Shown here: piece after piece, positions 61,464 through 64,000 of the stretch | How the letters are laid out: every line of letters starts with the position of its first letter | Numbering within the stretch: the first letter of the stretch is position 1 | NCBI RefSeq assembly: GCF_014905175.1 | Contig: NC_057792.1 | Coordinates: 14,142,963 to 14,206,962 of the forward strand | DNA: 64,000 nucleotides | From: Aphidius gifuensis | Taxonomy: Eukaryota; Arthropoda; Insecta; Hymenoptera; Braconidae | Direction: 5' to 3' | Program-made: the position numbers and the translations under genes | Notes under the pieces: generated by a model | Databases searched by the model: none | Seen by the model: only the letters and a program-made list of their open reading frames with translations | What the model was told of the DNA's origin: nothing

Positions 61464-62065
61464 GGTTGTTTGTAAAAGACACCGTCGAACCAATATTTGT
61501 AGTTTGAGGGGCCCGTATATCGTAACGCTATATCTCATGCCCGGGTACCCGAAATTTTGTTGCGCTTCTGTCTCGAAAACCGGCTTTTAAGTGTGTCCGT
61601 GCATATACAGACAGACACTAACACTACTGCTAGCAAGCAAGTACAGTACACAGCTACATTATATGCTTGTGTGTGTCACGTCTGTGCGCATCACTTGCCG
61701 CGAGAAAGCAAATATTTTTTTTTTTAAAACTTGAATAACTTTTAAAATCCGTGGCAAACATAACTTATTTTTTCAAATTATATTCGTTTTTTTCTTATCT
61801 ACAATTTGATAGAAAAAAAAAAGTTTTCGAGTAGACAACGAATCTACTATATGCTGTTTAAGAAAAAAAAAATTGTTTCGCACTATTAATAGTTCTAGTA
61901 ATAGAATTCTCGTGTATAAAAGTTGTCAACTTTGACATTCATTATCTATAAAAAGCCGAGGCAAAAAAAATTGAAATAATTTGTCAAGATAGATAATTAT
62001 TTCATTTAAAAAATAAGCCTAATTAAAAAAAAATCGAGTAGAAACTCAAATATTTACAAACAACC
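61464..62065. mobile_element. TTAA-flanked non-autonomous DNA element
   Basis: Inverted ends GGTTGTTTGTAAA and TTTACAAACAACC are each bordered by TTAA (61460-61463 and 62066-62069). This is the target duplication expected of piggyBac or Kolobok elements; terminal GG favours Kolobok slightly. The interior includes a GC-rich, CA/GT-containing segment (61490-61720) and no transposase. The symmetry extends to ACTTAA/TTAAGT, so the exact terminus could be a few bases further out. Confidence 0.6.
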
Positions 62066-62126
62066 TTAAGTGGAAATGAGAAACAAGATTTTCTCCTTCT
62101 TTTTTATCTTTTTTGCACTCATAGAA

Positions 62127-62481
62127 ATATTGGGTGCGTTCCGTGGCTATCCAGTCCGTACGAACTTCAAAATGGCGGAGTTTGGAAATATTTTGATCCT
62201 TTGTTGTGGTAGACCTGATTTTTTTCATTTGAAAATAATCTGATCAAATTTGACGTTAGCCAATTTATTCGACAGATTTGAAATAATTAAATAGAAACTC
62301 TGTCAACTTAAACCTGAAAAAAATAGTAATACTTAATATTTTAAGTTTTTATAAATCTCTGGCCTTCTCTTTGGCTATAGTGATGTATCATAGTAACTTT
62401 TAACATTATTAGAATTTTCATTTTTTTCGTCGCCATTTTGAAGTTCGTACGGACTGGATAGCCACGGAACGCACCCAATAT
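62127..62481. mobile_element. 355-bp MITE with 51-bp perfect terminal inverted repeats
   Basis: Bases 62127-62177 (ATATTGGGTGCGTTCCGTGG and onward to AATGGCG) are the exact reverse complement of 62431-62481. The interior is A+T-rich and non-coding. The perfect arms imply recent activity or gene conversion. No clear target-site duplication longer than 2 bases is visible. The superfamily is not assigned. Confidence 0.8.
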
Positions 62482-62533
62482 GTTTCTAAACGCCATCCAG
62501 AAGAAGTCTCTAGGTATGCGCGGGTAATGCCTT

Positions 62534-63094
62534 AAATTCAAATATAAATTTAAGTTCTCAACAGAAATACCTCCTGTTGACCAACAAGACAACCATCGTC
62601 TAAACCAAAAAAAATACTGGTGGCTCAATGAAAATGCCCAACATATAAAAGAACTTGAAACAAGACTGAATATCTTAAGAGAAATAAGATATAATAATAG
62701 AAAATAAACACCACAGTCCCTATAGATATTACACAACAACAATCAAAAGCTCAATCATTTTTTTTTAATATATAGTAATACTAGACCATCTAGTATTACT
62801 TGACTTGCTGGTTTTGCCAAAGGCCTTTTCCAACAAAAACAACAACAATAAAGCATCAGTTCAACACTTCAAAAACACAACTACCAGAATAAATAAATTA
62901 GTACACACAAGCTGATACATCAAGACTGGATTCGAGTTGCCTGCTTCCACCAGGTCATGTCTTCAACAAACCCCTCCCTTGTATATATTGTATAGACCCT
63001 TTTTTAAGTTTTTTCTACGTCTTAAATTAACACCAAATAAAATGTATTTTACTTTTATCAGAAATAAACTTTTAAAAAAAAAAAAAAAAAAAAA
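62534..63094 (+). mobile_element. LINE 3' end with poly-A tail
   Basis: A plus-strand frame encodes IPPVDQQDNHRLNQKKYWWL, then NENAQHIKELETRLNILREI, and stops at 62705-62707. This is a C-terminal tail of the style seen in insect non-LTR ORF2 or related retroelement proteins. A 3' UTR of about 365 bases follows. An AATAAA-type signal is at about 63063, with a poly-A run at 63074-63094. The 5' part is missing, consistent with 5' truncation on insertion. It may belong to the same family as 60366-61157, but the two do not overlap. Confidence 0.65.
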
Positions 63095-63870
63095 TTCATT
63101 GGTGTAGTCATGGTGTCACTCTGAATGTAGTCATGGTGTAGTATCGTGTAGTAACAGTGTAGTTATGTATACTATAGTAATTGTAATTTTTTGACTACAA
63201 CTTTTGTAGTTATTTTATGTAGTTATTCGTAGTTTCATGTAGTATGATGTAGTATTTCCAAGTATTATGCGTAGTCATTCGTAGTTACACCAGAAAAATA
63301 ATAATAAAGAAAAAATAAAAGAAAAAAAAAAAAGTGAGATCACAGTTCTAGAAATAAAACAATATTTTCAATGAAAATTAAAACAAAATATATATATTTT
63401 CTTGATAATAACACTATAGTATAATATTCTTTACGTATATATTTATATCTATATATATATAGAATAATATTTATATGAATATACTAATTTAATTTAATAT
63501 TAAATATTATTTAATATTATTGAAAGTTTATTAAATGTATCGATAAAGAAAATAAATACATTCCAATAAATTAAATTTCATTATATCATAATCCCTCATA
63601 AATAATTCCATTATATTATAACAATAATATCAATGATAATAATTATCATTATTATTAAACAATGATAGTGTTAATAATATTAATAAAAATATCAATAATA
63701 ATAATACAAACTCAAAAAATGTAGTGAACAGTGTAGTTATTGTAGTAAGTATTGTAGTCATCATATTTTGTTGGTGTAGTCAAGGTGTAGTTATTGTAGT
63801 TATTATAAGGTGTAGTAGGTGTAGTATTTGTCTTTTTTAACTACATTATGTAGTCATGGTGTCACTAAAT
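63095..63870. repeat. GTAGT-rich repeat bounded by 18-bp direct repeats
   Basis: The words TGTAGTCATGGTGTCACT at 63103-63120 and 63849-63866 are identical and in the same orientation. Near both ends the sequence is dense in TGTAGT/GTAGT variants; the middle (63300-63710) is A+T-rich with ATT/AAT microsatellites. No coding frame. This may be a non-autonomous element or a satellite-like expansion. Confidence 0.5.
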
Positions 63871-64000
63871 CCGGCCGTGAATAGCCCCTCGTGCTATACA
63901 AACCGCTCTCGTGGAGACCGAAATTCGGGTGTATATTTATATTTTTTTTTTCTAGTTATTTGATTAAAGAATATTTTCGATAATTGAAAATATGTAAAAT
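63871..64000. other. GC-richer window edge, unassigned
   Basis: The segment 63870-63930 (CCGGCCGTGAATAGCCCCTC and onward) is less A+T-rich than its neighbours and may be part of the adjacent repeat or of a feature continuing past the window. No frame is convincing. Confidence 0.3.

Noticed and set aside
62341..62742. 133-codon minus-strand ORF
   Set aside because: Antisense to the LINE coding end and overlaps one arm of the 355-bp MITE; no protein-like features.

Overview
The window is nuclear DNA of an insect, most likely a hymenopteran and plausibly a parasitoid wasp. Evidence for this: it is very A+T rich with long poly-A/poly-T tracts, its genes are split by short GT-AG introns, and it carries ZAD zinc-finger, F-box/LRR, serpin and insect-type metabotropic glutamate receptor genes. 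The species call is inference. There are no prokaryotic operons, CRISPR arrays or rRNA genes.

Left part (1-9 kb): two compact plus-strand genes. The first encodes a four-exon RING protein of the RNF212/Zip3 (Drosophila vilya/narya/nenya) type, expected in meiotic crossover control. The second is a six-exon KIAA2013/DUF2152 orthologue, a two-membrane-segment protein of unknown biochemical function. About 3 kb of A+T-rich spacer follows.

Centre (8.8-45.6 kb): one large minus-strand gene for a metabotropic glutamate receptor. Thirteen exons (34021 down to 9189) give 962 codons to a TAG. The reading frame then stays open for another 117 codons across one more clean intron to a TAA at 8770. Its longest intron holds a tRNA-derived SINE, a G-run cluster and several GC-rich islands. 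An 11.6 kb spacer upstream probably contains its promoter near 44 kb.

Right-centre (45.6-54.3 kb): a plus-strand ZAD/C2H2 transcription factor (601 aa), a minus-strand six-exon F-box/LRR-like gene (392 aa), and a broken minus-strand gene for an Arg/Asp-rich nuclear-type protein with frameshifts and an inserted stop cluster.

Right end (54.3-64 kb): a repeat-rich gene graveyard. It holds orphan exons, a short zinc-finger gene, a miniature serpin lacking the reactive loop, and a second serpin C-terminal exon split by a transposon. A palindromic CCCTGG-ended element family is present in at least three copies, one carrying a 31-bp minisatellite. A 457-bp inverted duplication of retrotransposon sequence flanks one of these elements. 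Two LINE 3' ends, a TTAA-flanked element, a 355-bp MITE with 51-bp perfect ends and a GTAGT-rich repeat complete the region.

All exon models were made by eye from splice consensus, reading-frame continuity and protein-family recognition; no search was run.
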